From: Asanoa iriomotensis
GTDB lineage: Bacteria > Actinomycetota > Actinomycetes > Mycobacteriales > Micromonosporaceae
Direction of reading: 5' to 3'
Assembly (NCBI RefSeq): GCF_016862515.1
Contig: NZ_BONC01000001.1
Span: 62,001 to 126,000, forward strand
DNA length: 64,000 nt
The position numbers and the translations under genes are program-made. The notes beneath the pieces were generated by a model. It ran no database searches. It was not told the DNA's origin and saw only the letters and a list, made by a program, of their open reading frames with translations. This document shows positions 7,675-15,730 of this stretch, one piece after another; the first letter of the stretch is position 1, and each line of letters starts with the position of its first letter.

Positions 7675-10658
7675 CTCCTCCAGCGCAGGCGGAGCGTGAC
7701 GATCTGGAACGGGCGCAGGCGCAGGGTCAGCCCGTCGTGGAGGGCGTCCGGTTCCAGGTCACGTTCGAGGAGGTCGCTCTCGGTCGCCGCGGTGACCGGG
7801 AAGTCGGGCTCCAGCCGGGCGGTGGCTCTGCCGCCGAGTGCCTCGTAGACGCGGACGACGACGTCGCCGGAGCGGTCGTCGGCGAGCTTGACCGCTTCGA
7901 CGACGACCGACTCCGGCGGGTCGGCGGCGACGTGCAGAAGCGGGGGCGCCGGCTCGCCAGGCATCGCGCGGACCGGCAGGTTGATCTCGTAGCCCGCGCG
8001 GACCGCGTCGGCGACCGCGGCGCCGGGCACGAGCGCGTAGCGCATGACATGGCGGCCCTGGTCGGTGTCCGGGTCGGGGAAGCGCGGGGCACGCAAGAGC
8101 GACAACCGCACGACGCTGTACGTGCCTCCGCCCTGTTTCGCGACCCGCCTGACGTCGTGGCCGTAGGTGGAGTCGTTGGCGAGGGCGACACCGTACCCGG
8201 GCTCGGCGACCCGCACCCACCGGTGCGCGCACACCTCGAACCGGGCGGCGTCCCACGAGGTGTTCTCGTGCGTCGGCCGCTCGAGGTGGCCGTACTGGGT
8301 CTCGTAGGCGGCCCGGTCCGTGTGCACGTCGACCGGGAACGCGACCTTGAGGAACTTCTCGCGCTCGTGCCAGTCGACCTCGACCCGGAAGTCGACCCGC
8401 CGGGCGCCGGCGGCGAGGGTGATCTCCTGCAGCACCGCCGAGGCGCCGAACACGCGGGACACGCGGACCGTGTCGCCGGCGACCGACAGCTCCGTGACAC
8501 CGTCCACATCGGTCACCAGGTCGCGGTAGAACGGGTCGACGTCCCAGGCGTCCCAGCGGTTGGGCTCGTCGCGGTGGAGCTGCAGCAGGTTGGCCGGGCC
8601 GGCGAGGACCTCGCGGCCGGCCCGGAGGTCGAGCACCGACGTGACCACGCCGCGGTTGTCGACGGTGACCTGAAGGAGGCCGTTGTCGAGGACGAAGCCG
8701 CCGTCCTGGGGTTCGACCCGCACGACGCCGGCCGCCGCGGGCGGGTGGCCGGCACCCATCGCGGGCAGGCCGTCACGGGCGAACGGTGCGGCGTTGAAGG
8801 CGACCTCACCGGTGTGGGGTCCGGCGATGCTACGCAGGGCGCCGTCGATCAACGACTCCAACTCGTTCGCGACCCGTTCATAGGTCTCCCGGGCCTCCCG
8901 GTGCACCCAGGCGATCGACGAGCCGGGCAGGATGTCGTGGAACTGGTGGAGGAGCACGGTCTTCCAGAGCCGGTCGAGCGTCTCGTATGGATAGTCGGCG
9001 CCGGTGCGCAGCATCGCGGTCGTGCACCACAGCTCCGCCTCGCGCAGGAGGTGCTCGGCCCGCCGGTTGCCGCGCTTGGTCGCCGCCTGGGACGTGTAGG
9101 TGCCCCGGTGCAGCTCCAGATAGAGCTCGCCGACCCAGACCGGCGCCTGCTTCCCGTACTCCTGCTCGGCCTTCTGGAAGAACTCCGCGGGGGCCTCGAC
9201 CGCGACCCGCGGTGATCCCTCCAGATCGGACAGTCGCCGCGCCCGGGCGAGCATCTCCCGGGTCGGGCCGCCACCGCCGTCGCCGTGCCCGAACGGCAGC
9301 AGCGAGCGGGTCGCCGGGCCTTTGTCGCGGAAGTTGCGCACGGCGTGCGCCACCTCCTGTCCGGTCAGCTCGCCGTTGTAGGTGTCCGCCGGGGGGAAGT
9401 GCGTGAACACGCGGGTGCCGTCGATGCCCTCCCACCAGAACGTGTGGTGCGGGAAGCGGTTGGTCTGGTTCCAGGAGATCTTCTGGGTGAGGAACCAGCG
9501 GGTCCCGCTGAGCTTGACGATCTGCGGCAACGCGGCCGAGTATCCGAACGAGTCGGGCAGCCAGGCCTCCCGCGTCTCGACGCCGAACTTCTCGAGAAAC
9601 CAACGCTTCCCGTGTACGAACTGGCGCGCCATCGCCTCGGAGCCCGGCATGTTGGTGTCGGACTCGACCCACATCCCGCCGACGGGCACGAACCGCCCTT
9701 GCCGCACATGGTCGGCCACCCGGGCGAACACCTCGGGCCTGTGCTCCTCGAGCCAGGCGAACTGCTGGGCGGAGGACATCGCGTACACGAGGTCGGGGTA
9801 GGTCTCGAGAAGATCGGCGACGTTGGCGGCAGTACGCGCGACCTTGCGCACGGTCTCCCGCTGCGGCCAGAGCCAGGCGGTGTCGATGTGCGCGTGCCCG
9901 ACGGCGCTGATCCGGTGGGCACTGGCCTGCGCGGGCCGGCTCCGCACGTCCGCCAACTCGGCCCGGGCGCGCGCCGCGGTGCCGGACAGGTCGGCGGGGT
10001 CGAGTGCGTCCATCGCCCGGGACAGGGCCCGCAGGATCTCGTGCCCGCGCGGCTCGCCCTGCGGTAGCTGCGCCCTCAGCTCGGACAGCACCTCGAGGTC
10101 GTGGACGAGCTCGGCCAGCTCCTCGTCGCGGACGGTGATGTCGGCGCGGGCGAGCCGGTAGATCGGCGCGTCGCCGGCGGTGCCCAGCTCACCGAGGTCG
10201 GTCGGCCGGAAGTCCTGGAGCACGGTCGGGTTGGCGGCCGCCTCGACGTAGAGGTCGACGGCGCGGCCGGCGACGGGAACCCAGTCGTTGCGCGGATGCA
10301 GTCCTTTGTGCACGGACCCGTCGGGCCGGTAGACGAGCCCTTCGGCCTGAAACCCGGGCGATGCGCTGTTCCACCCGAGATCGACGACCACCTCGACGCG
10401 GTCGGCCTCGCCCACGGCCGCGGGCACGGACCCGGTCAGGTGGAACCAGGTGGTCCCCCACGGCGGCCCCCATGCACCGCCGATCGGGAACGGCGCGAAC
10501 CCGCCGTCAGCCAACGCCACCGCGGGCGGGACGGGTTCGCCGTCCACCTGCCAGGCGGCCACGTCCAGCGCGCCGACCACGCGACGCGTCGCGGGCCGAA
10601 GGCGTTCGGACAGGAGGCGCGCCAACCGATCTTCGACAACGGCCCGATCGTCATGCAC
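7671..10658 (-). CDS. GH38 alpha-mannosidase
   Basis: This 995-residue enzyme has the zinc site GHAHIDTAWLWP (His and Asp ligands), the catalytic nucleophile Asp in WLPDSFGYSAALPQI, the HGDGGGGP loop and HDILPGSSIAWVHREA. The order is an N-terminal beta domain (about 1-250), the GH38 catalytic barrel (250-530), then middle and C-terminal beta-sandwich domains. There is no signal peptide, so it acts in the cytoplasm on imported or recycled mannosides. The start GTG 10658 is followed by the conserved N-terminal region. It stands alone: the convergent partner is the oxidoreductase and the upstream neighbour is divergent. Confidence 0.92.
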   Translation of the reverse strand: MHDDRAVVEDRLARLLSERLRPATRRVVGALDVAAWQVDGEPVPPAVALADGGFAPFPIGGAWGPPWGTTWFHLTGSVPAAVGEADRVEVVVDLGWNSASPGFQAEGLVYRPDGSVHKGLHPRNDWVPVAGRAVDLYVEAAANPTVLQDFRPTDLGELGTAGDAPIYRLARADITVRDEELAELVHDLEVLSELRAQLPQGEPRGHEILRALSRAMDALDPADLSGTAARARAELADVRSRPAQASAHRISAVGHAHIDTAWLWPQRETVRKVARTAANVADLLETYPDLVYAMSSAQQFAWLEEHRPEVFARVADHVRQGRFVPVGGMWVESDTNMPGSEAMARQFVHGKRWFLEKFGVETREAWLPDSFGYSAALPQIVKLSGTRWFLTQKISWNQTNRFPHHTFWWEGIDGTRVFTHFPPADTYNGELTGQEVAHAVRNFRDKGPATRSLLPFGHGDGGGGPTREMLARARRLSDLEGSPRVAVEAPAEFFQKAEQEYGKQAPVWVGELYLELHRGTYTSQAATKRGNRRAEHLLREAELWCTTAMLRTGADYPYETLDRLWKTVLLHQFHDILPGSSIAWVHREARETYERVANELESLIDGALRSIAGPHTGEVAFNAAPFARDGLPAMGAGHPPAAAGVVRVEPQDGGFVLDNGLLQVTVDNRGVVTSVLDLRAGREVLAGPANLLQLHRDEPNRWDAWDVDPFYRDLVTDVDGVTELSVAGDTVRVSRVFGASAVLQEITLAAGARRVDFRVEVDWHEREKFLKVAFPVDVHTDRAAYETQYGHLERPTHENTSWDAARFEVCAHRWVRVAEPGYGVALANDSTYGHDVRRVAKQGGGTYSVVRLSLLRAPRFPDPDTDQGRHVMRYALVPGAAVADAVRAGYEINLPVRAMPGEPAPPLLHVAADPPESVVVEAVKLADDRSGDVVVRVYEALGGRATARLEPDFPVTAATESDLLERDLEPDALHDGLTLRLRPFQIVTLRLRWRS

Positions 10659-10731
10659 GTCGGTAGCCTATCGATCTCCCGAGCACGGGGTTTTGCCGTT
10701 TTCACGACTTTGATCCGCATAGCGTCGGGGT

Positions 10732-10932
10732 GTGCAGGTGTGGAACACGCCGCCGGATCGGGTCGGGGTGGAGTGGCGGATCGAGGTGCGGGACGCCGGG
10801 CGGGTCAGTGTGTTCCGGCGGACCGGGCGGCGGGTCGGGCACGCGCCGCTGCGGCATCCGCGTGATCTCTACGAGCTCGGCGGGTGGCTGGTCGATCGGG
10901 GGATCGATCCCGAGCAGCTGAGCACGCCGTGA
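10732..10932 (+). CDS. Small conserved-looking protein of unknown function
   Basis: This 66-residue protein is rich in Arg, Gly and Trp (starts MQVWNTPPDRVGVEWRIEV, ends GGWLVDRGIDPEQLSTP). It is predicted soluble with mixed strand and helix. GTG 10732 lies six bases after TAGCGT (10720-10725), so the transcript would be leaderless. This supports the start. No family was recognised. Confidence 0.6.
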   Translation: MQVWNTPPDRVGVEWRIEVRDAGRVSVFRRTGRRVGHAPLRHPRDLYELGGWLVDRGIDPEQLSTP

Positions 10933-11041
10933 ACATGAACTCCCATGCGTGACTCGTTTCTCAGTGGGAAAACTTGCCCAAAGCGCAAGATCGGGAGGAT
11001 GCTGGAGGAGATCGAACACCGTTCCGGAGGATCTCCCTGCG

Positions 11042-12670
11042 ATGAGTGCCACCACCACAACCGCCCGGCCGCCCGCCGAACCCGGACAGATGAGCCACCG
11101 GCAGACCCTCGAGGCGCTCAGCGGGCTGCTGCTCGTGCTCTTCGTGGCGCTGGTCAGCAGCACGGTCGTCTCGACCGCGTTGCCGCGGATCATCGGGGCC
11201 CTCAACGGGTCGCAGACCCAGTACACCTGGGTGGTCACCGCGACCCTGCTGTCCGCGACCGCGACCACCCCCATCTGGGGCAAGCTGGCCGACCTGTTCA
11301 ACAAGAAACAGCTGATCCAGATCTCCATCGTGATCTTCGTGGTCGGCTCGGCGATCGCCGGGCTGAGCCAGAACGCCGGGCAGCTGATCGCGGCCCGCGC
11401 GTTCCAGGGCATCGGCGTCGGCGGCCTGCAGGCGCTGGTCCAGGTGGCGATCGCCGCGATGATCCCGCCGCGTGAGCGGGGCCGCTACAACGGCTACCTC
11501 GGTGGCGTGATGGCCCTCGCCACGGTCGGCGGCCCGCTGCTCGGCGGCCTGATCGTCGACACCTCGTGGCTCGGCTGGCGCTGGTGCTTCTTCGTCGGCG
11601 TACCCATCGCAATCATCGCTCTTGTCCTGCTCCAGGCCACCCTGCGCCTGCCCACGATGCGCCGCGAGAACGTCAAAATCGACTACCTGGGCGCGACGCT
11701 GATCGCCGCCGGGGTGAGCCTGCTGCTCATCTGGATCTCCTTCGTGGACGGCACGTTCCCGTGGCTGTCCTGGCAGACCTACCTGATGGTCGGCGGCGCC
11801 GTCGTCATCCTCGCCCTGGCGGTGCTGGTCGAGTCGAAGGCGACGGAGCCGGTGGTGCCGCTCACCATCGTCACCCAGCGGACCACCGCCCTGGCGATCC
11901 TCGGCAGCCTCGCGGTCGGCATGGCGATGTTCGGCGGCGCGGTCTTCCTGGGCCAGTACTTCCAGATCGGCCGCGGCTACTCACCCACCGAGGCGGGCCT
12001 GCTGACCATCCCGATGATGGCGGGCGTGCTGCTGTCCTCGATCGTCGCCGGCCGGCTGATCTCGAAAACGGGTAAGATCAAGCCGTACATCGTGGCCGGT
12101 TCGGTCATCCTGGTGGCCGGGTTCGCGATGCTCGGCACGATCGACCACGCCACGTCGCTGGTCTTCGTCGGCGCCGGCATGCTGCTGGTGGGCATCGGCG
12201 TCGGCATGACGATGCAGAACCTGGTGCTGGCGGTGCAGAACGGCGTGCAGCTCAAGGACATCGGCGCGGCCAGCTCGTCGGTGGCGTTCTTCCGCTCCCT
12301 GGGCGGTGCGATGGGCGTCTCGATCCTGGGCGCGGTGCTGGCCAACCGGGTCACCTCCCAGATCACCCACGACCTGGCGGCCGCGGGCGTGCCGGCGGGC
12401 GCGGAGTCGTCGGGCACGAGCGCGCTGAACCTCAACGCCCTCCCGGAGGCGTTCCAACACATCGTGCGCGCGGCGTACGGGGACGCGACCGGCCACATCT
12501 TCCTCATCTCGGCGGCGATCGCGGTGGTCGGCGTGATCGCGGCGCTGCTGCTGCGCCCGGTCACGCTGCGCACGAGCCTGGACCTGGCCGACCAGGAACG
12601 CTCGGTCACGACGGCCGCGGGCGCCATCGACGGCGTCGCGGACGCGGAGGAGCCGGTCTCACGGCGCTGA
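11042..12670 (+). CDS. MFS transporter, DHA2 (14-TM) drug:H+ antiporter family
   Basis: This 542-residue protein has fourteen predicted membrane helices. TM1 ends VVSTALPRIIGAL, the A-type loop is WGKLADLFNKKQ, and the antiporter motif C region is GGVMALATVGGPLLGGLIVD. It belongs to the EmrB/QacA-like DHA2 group that exports toxic compounds across the cytoplasmic membrane. ATG 11042 is chosen because residues before it (frame open from 10949) are not membrane-like; GGAGG lies about twelve bases upstream. No regulator gene adjoins it. A hairpin terminator follows at 12682. Confidence 0.88.
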   Translation: MSATTTTARPPAEPGQMSHRQTLEALSGLLLVLFVALVSSTVVSTALPRIIGALNGSQTQYTWVVTATLLSATATTPIWGKLADLFNKKQLIQISIVIFVVGSAIAGLSQNAGQLIAARAFQGIGVGGLQALVQVAIAAMIPPRERGRYNGYLGGVMALATVGGPLLGGLIVDTSWLGWRWCFFVGVPIAIIALVLLQATLRLPTMRRENVKIDYLGATLIAAGVSLLLIWISFVDGTFPWLSWQTYLMVGGAVVILALAVLVESKATEPVVPLTIVTQRTTALAILGSLAVGMAMFGGAVFLGQYFQIGRGYSPTEAGLLTIPMMAGVLLSSIVAGRLISKTGKIKPYIVAGSVILVAGFAMLGTIDHATSLVFVGAGMLLVGIGVGMTMQNLVLAVQNGVQLKDIGAASSSVAFFRSLGGAMGVSILGAVLANRVTSQITHDLAAAGVPAGAESSGTSALNLNALPEAFQHIVRAAYGDATGHIFLISAAIAVVGVIAALLLRPVTLRTSLDLADQERSVTTAAGAIDGVADAEEPVSRR

Positions 12671-12681
12671 GTCCGACCGGA

Positions 12682-12711
12682 CCCCTGCCGACTCCCCTCG
12701 GTCGGCAGGGG
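12682..12711 (+). terminator. Hairpin terminator of the MFS gene
   Basis: A perfect 11-bp stem (CCCCTGCCGAC / GTCGGCAGGGG) with an 8-base loop lies eleven bases after the stop codon. Confidence 0.7.
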
Positions 12712-12761
12712 CCTTCCTCATCTACGGTGAACACGAAGCCCTCTTGCCGATGGGAGCGGCG

Positions 12762-13142
12762 ATGACCGCGACGCCGTCGATCGAGCTGCGCTGGCAGCCG
12801 GGGCAACGTCATGTCCGCTGGACGTACGGGTCCGTCGAGGTCGAGCTGGCGTTCCCCTCGCCACCGGCCACGGTGACGGTGTGGCCGGACCCGCCGAGCG
12901 TGGTCGTCGTCGAGGACCACACCCGCATCGACAACGCGGCGGTGTACGAGCCGGACGGCGCGGAACGGCTCCGCCTGTGCCCACCCGCCGTCTCCGCCGA
13001 ACGCCAGTGGGACATCGGCTTCTACGCGGTGTACGCGGAGCCCAGCGGCCTGGTCGCGGTCTTCAGCACCCAGGTCGGCGACTTCTGGGGCAGGCCGGAC
13101 CTGCACACCGGCGAGCTGAACCACGTCGCACCGTGGCGCTAG
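12762..13142 (+). CDS. Hypothetical protein, beta-rich
   Basis: This is a soluble protein of about 126 residues. The pattern of alternating hydrophobic residues (for example ATVTVWPDPPSVVVV and IGFYAVYAEPSGLVAVF) predicts a beta-sandwich. It has no signal peptide and no recognised family. ATG 12762 with GGGAG six to nine bases upstream is preferred; ATG 12750 is also in frame. It reads in the same direction as the next gene, 47 bases away. Confidence 0.6.
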   Translation: MTATPSIELRWQPGQRHVRWTYGSVEVELAFPSPPATVTVWPDPPSVVVVEDHTRIDNAAVYEPDGAERLRLCPPAVSAERQWDIGFYAVYAEPSGLVAVFSTQVGDFWGRPDLHTGELNHVAPWR

Positions 13143-13189
13143 CCGAGCGCCGGGCGAAAGTGTCGGTGGGTGGGTTTAGCGTCGCGGGC

Positions 13190-13924
13190 ATGACGGAGGA
13201 GCTTCCCCGGGTGGTCGTCTCGGTCACCGCGACCGCGGACGGCCGCGTGACGCTCGGCCGCACCGACCTCCTGCTTGACGAGAGCGTGGCCACCCGCTGG
13301 CGCGGCGCCTGGCCGGCCGACGTCGACGACCTGGTGGCAAGGCGCGCGGCAGCCATCGAAGCAACCCACCGTCCGACGGTGGTTCTGGAAGGCAGCGGCA
13401 CGTTCGTCGGCCCGGACGAGGGCCCGCTCGACCTACCTGACGCCGCCGACGACGACGGCCTCCGCGCGGATTTCCTACCGTGGTCGAGCCCTCGCTGGTT
13501 CGCGGTCGTGGACCGCCGCGGCCGCGTGCCCTGGACCCACAAAGGAGAAGGCGACACCCGCCTGCTGGTGATCGTCGGCCCACACACGCCGGCGCGATAC
13601 CTCGCCCATCTCCGCCGCGAGGAGATCCCCTACCTGAGCGCCACCGACCTGACGGCCGCGATCCGGAAGATGCGCACCGCCCTGGGCGCGACGTGCGTCC
13701 TGTCCGAGGCCGGCGGCGGCCTCAACGGCGCCCTCCTCCGCGCGGGCCTGGTCGACGAGCTCCACGTCATCACCGTCCCAGCACTGATCGGCGGCCTCGA
13801 CACCCCGTCGATCATGGACGGCCCACCCACCGCTGCGGGCTCAACCCCAACCCGACTACGCACCAGAAACGTCGAGGTCGGCGACGAGGGCACCATCTGG
13901 GCCCACTACGAGGTGGTCAGATGA
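13190..13924 (+). CDS. RibD C-terminal/DHFR-like pyrimidine reductase family protein
   Basis: This 244-residue protein has the RibD_C fold. The N-terminus VVVSVTATADGRVTLG corresponds to the start of bacterial RibD reductases. The Gly-rich NADPH segment is CVLSEAGGGLNGALLRAGLVDELHV, with ITVPALIGG near the end. The family reduces 5-amino-6-ribosylamino-uracil phosphate or related substrates with NADPH. No other riboflavin gene is near, so the substrate is open. ATG 13190 lies seven bases after TAGCGT (13177-13182), a leaderless arrangement. Confidence 0.8.
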   Translation: MTEELPRVVVSVTATADGRVTLGRTDLLLDESVATRWRGAWPADVDDLVARRAAAIEATHRPTVVLEGSGTFVGPDEGPLDLPDAADDDGLRADFLPWSSPRWFAVVDRRGRVPWTHKGEGDTRLLVIVGPHTPARYLAHLRREEIPYLSATDLTAAIRKMRTALGATCVLSEAGGGLNGALLRAGLVDELHVITVPALIGGLDTPSIMDGPPTAAGSTPTRLRTRNVEVGDEGTIWAHYEVVR

Positions 13925-14090
13925 AGCGAACCCCCGGCGACCGAGCATGTCGCCCGCCCGCAGACCTGGATTGCAGAGAGACTCCTGACCAACAGGGAGG
14001 TCGCCCGTCTTCCAGCCAGGAGTGGGCCTTCGGCCGCAGGCCTCTCAAGCCGATAGGTCGGCCACCGCTGGGCAGAGACGGCTGGACATG

Positions 14091-14291
14091 TCAGGCGTCC
14101 AGTTCGACGTCCGCTGGTCGCGCGGCGAACAGTGCGATCGTCTCGCCGTTCGTCGAGTCCGAGATCTCGATCTCGAGCTCGCCGTCCGGGTACGTCTCGA
14201 CGACGTAGCCGCGCATGCCGGCGGATACGCCCAGGTCCTCGAATCGCGACGTGACGATCCGTACGCGGTCGTACTGCTGGATCTCGGTCAT
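14091..14291 (-). CDS. DUF4926-family protein, probable immunity/antitoxin
   Basis: This is a 66-residue SH3-like beta protein (YDRVRIVTSRFEDLG, AGMRGYVVETYPDGELEIEI). It matches my memory of DUF4926: a V-x-L strand, G-M-x-G-x-V turn and an acidic E-I-E-I strand. Its ATG overlaps the TGA of the upstream toxin-like gene (ATGA), so it is translated right after it. DUF4926 proteins commonly sit next to DUF6883 toxin domains, suggesting it neutralises that partner. That role is inference. Confidence 0.7.
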   Translation of the reverse strand: MTEIQQYDRVRIVTSRFEDLGVSAGMRGYVVETYPDGELEIEISDSTNGETIALFAARPADVELDA

Positions 14292-14743
14292 CGCACGAAT
14301 CCTGTGAACGGTGTGTTCAGCGTGAGGGAGCCATCCGGTCGAATCATCCAACCAGACTTCACGGTCGTCGAGCGGCCCGCGGCCTCGCCACGGCCGACGA
14401 GGTCGATCGGAATGGTGATGCGCTGGCCGTGCTGGTCCGCGCGGCCCCGCGTGTATTCCCCTGCGGCGAACCGGGCGGTGCCCTGCCGCGTGAAGTCCGC
14501 GGCGAGCTGTTCGCTGTGCTCGCGGCCGTATCCGTAGGACCGGAACACCCTGTCCTTCCCGTGCGTCGCGCCCGGCTTGAAGATGTAGTCGTTGAACTTC
14601 CGGATGGTCTCCGGGGTAGCGCCCGACGTCGGCCGGGCCGCAGCCGACCCTTCCCCTCGGCGTCCGGTTCGCTTCCCCGGCCTGCGGAGGAACCGAAGCG
14701 CGGCGCGGATCAGTCGTCCGCCTCCGCCAGATCGGCCAGCCAC
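14288..14743 (-). CDS. DUF6883 toxin-like domain protein, possibly a truncated polymorphic toxin
   Basis: This is a frame of about 151 residues from GTG 14743. The first 45 residues are Gly/Arg-rich linker. The rest matches DUF6883: KFNDYIFKPGATHGKDRVF, YGYGREHSEQLAADF, then VKSGWMIRPDGSLTL. This domain is best known as the C-terminal tip of large secreted polymorphic toxins. Here no delivery trunk is present. The frame stays open upstream to the stop of the siderophore-interacting gene at 14843, with no good start codon. It is therefore either a stand-alone toxin or the stump of a lost longer gene. It is coupled by ATGA to the DUF4926 gene. Confidence 0.6.
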   Translation of the reverse strand: MAGRSGGGGRLIRAALRFLRRPGKRTGRRGEGSAAARPTSGATPETIRKFNDYIFKPGATHGKDRVFRSYGYGREHSEQLAADFTRQGTARFAAGEYTRGRADQHGQRITIPIDLVGRGEAAGRSTTVKSGWMIRPDGSLTLNTPFTGFVR

Positions 14744-14842
14744 CGCGAAACCCCGCCCCAGGCGCCGTCGGATGTCCGCCTGTGAGGGATTCTCGGCCAG
14801 CGCCTCAGGACGGAGGCGGACACGAGGTGCGCGGGAGAGAAC

Positions 14843-15730
14843 TCAGGACTCGGCGCGGCCGTTGCGCCAGTAGCCCATGAAAGCCACCGACTTCCGGTCC
14901 CAGCCCAGTTCCTTCACCAGATGACGCCGCAGCGTCGTGATGGCGGCCGACTCGCCCGCCAGCCACGCGTAGCGGTCGCCCGATGCGCCCTCCTCCGGGA
15001 CCTCCCAGATGTCGCCGTCCGGCTCCAGGTCGTCGACGACCCCGCGGACGCCCGACGGGACCGGTGTCCGGTGGCCGGCCACCACGTGCCGGACCGCCGC
15101 CACCAGCCGCGAGCCGTAGTCGTGCTCGCCGTCCCGGCACACCCACGAGATCCGGACCCCCTCCGGCGCCGCGAGCGGCAGCGCGTCCGACGGGTGCGGG
15201 ATCTCCAGGACCACCTCGCCGCGGCTGTCGGCGGACAGGCGCGACAGGATCGACGCCACCGCCGGCACCGCGGTCTCGTCGCCCGCGATGAGCAGGCGCG
15301 CGCCCGACGGCGGGCGGAACTCCAGGCCGCCGTGGTCGCCGTCGTGGTCGGCGTTCGGACCGAGCAGGACCAGCGAATCGCCCGGTGCCGCCACCAACGC
15401 CCAGCGCGAGGCCGGGCCGCCGTCGCCGTGCAGGACCATGTCGACGTCGACCTCGCCGAGGTCCGCGCGGACCGCGGCCGCCGTATAGGTCCGGATCGGG
15501 TTGCGGTGCTCGTCCGGCAGCGCGCGCCACCGCGACCACCAGTCCTCGTCGGTCGGCAGGAACGCGAACCCGAACGACGGCACCGGCAGGCACAGCTTGA
15601 TCCGCTGGTCGTAGCCGTTGTCCGCGAACGACGTCAGGCAGTCGCCGGCGAACGTCACGCGGACGAACGACGGGCTCAGCCTCCGCACCGCGCGCACCGT
15701 CACCGGGAAGAACCGCCACGAGGGGGTCAT
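14843..15730 (-). CDS. Siderophore-interacting protein (ferric-siderophore reductase, SIP family)
   Basis: This is a 295-residue FAD-dependent protein. It has an N-terminal beta-barrel FAD domain (VTFAGDCLTSF, then PIRTYTAAAV, the R-x-Y-[ST] FAD motif) and a C-terminal NADPH-type domain (LLIAGDETAVPAVASIL). The final segment AFMGYWRNGRAES is typical of ViuB/SIP proteins, which reduce Fe(III)-siderophores in the cytosol to release iron. It is the last gene of the siderophore uptake operon and overlaps the permease stop by ATGA. Confidence 0.9.
   Translation of the reverse strand: MTPSWRFFPVTVRAVRRLSPSFVRVTFAGDCLTSFADNGYDQRIKLCLPVPSFGFAFLPTDEDWWSRWRALPDEHRNPIRTYTAAAVRADLGEVDVDMVLHGDGGPASRWALVAAPGDSLVLLGPNADHDGDHGGLEFRPPSGARLLIAGDETAVPAVASILSRLSADSRGEVVLEIPHPSDALPLAAPEGVRISWVCRDGEHDYGSRLVAAVRHVVAGHRTPVPSGVRGVVDDLEPDGDIWEVPEEGASGDRYAWLAGESAAITTLRRHLVKELGWDRKSVAFMGYWRNGRAES

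Noticed and set aside
13925-14090. Possible tRNA or small RNA downstream of the DUF4926 gene
   Set aside because: No T-loop consensus, no acceptor stem or anticodon arm could be folded; only a weak GGCCT/AGGCC hairpin is visible.
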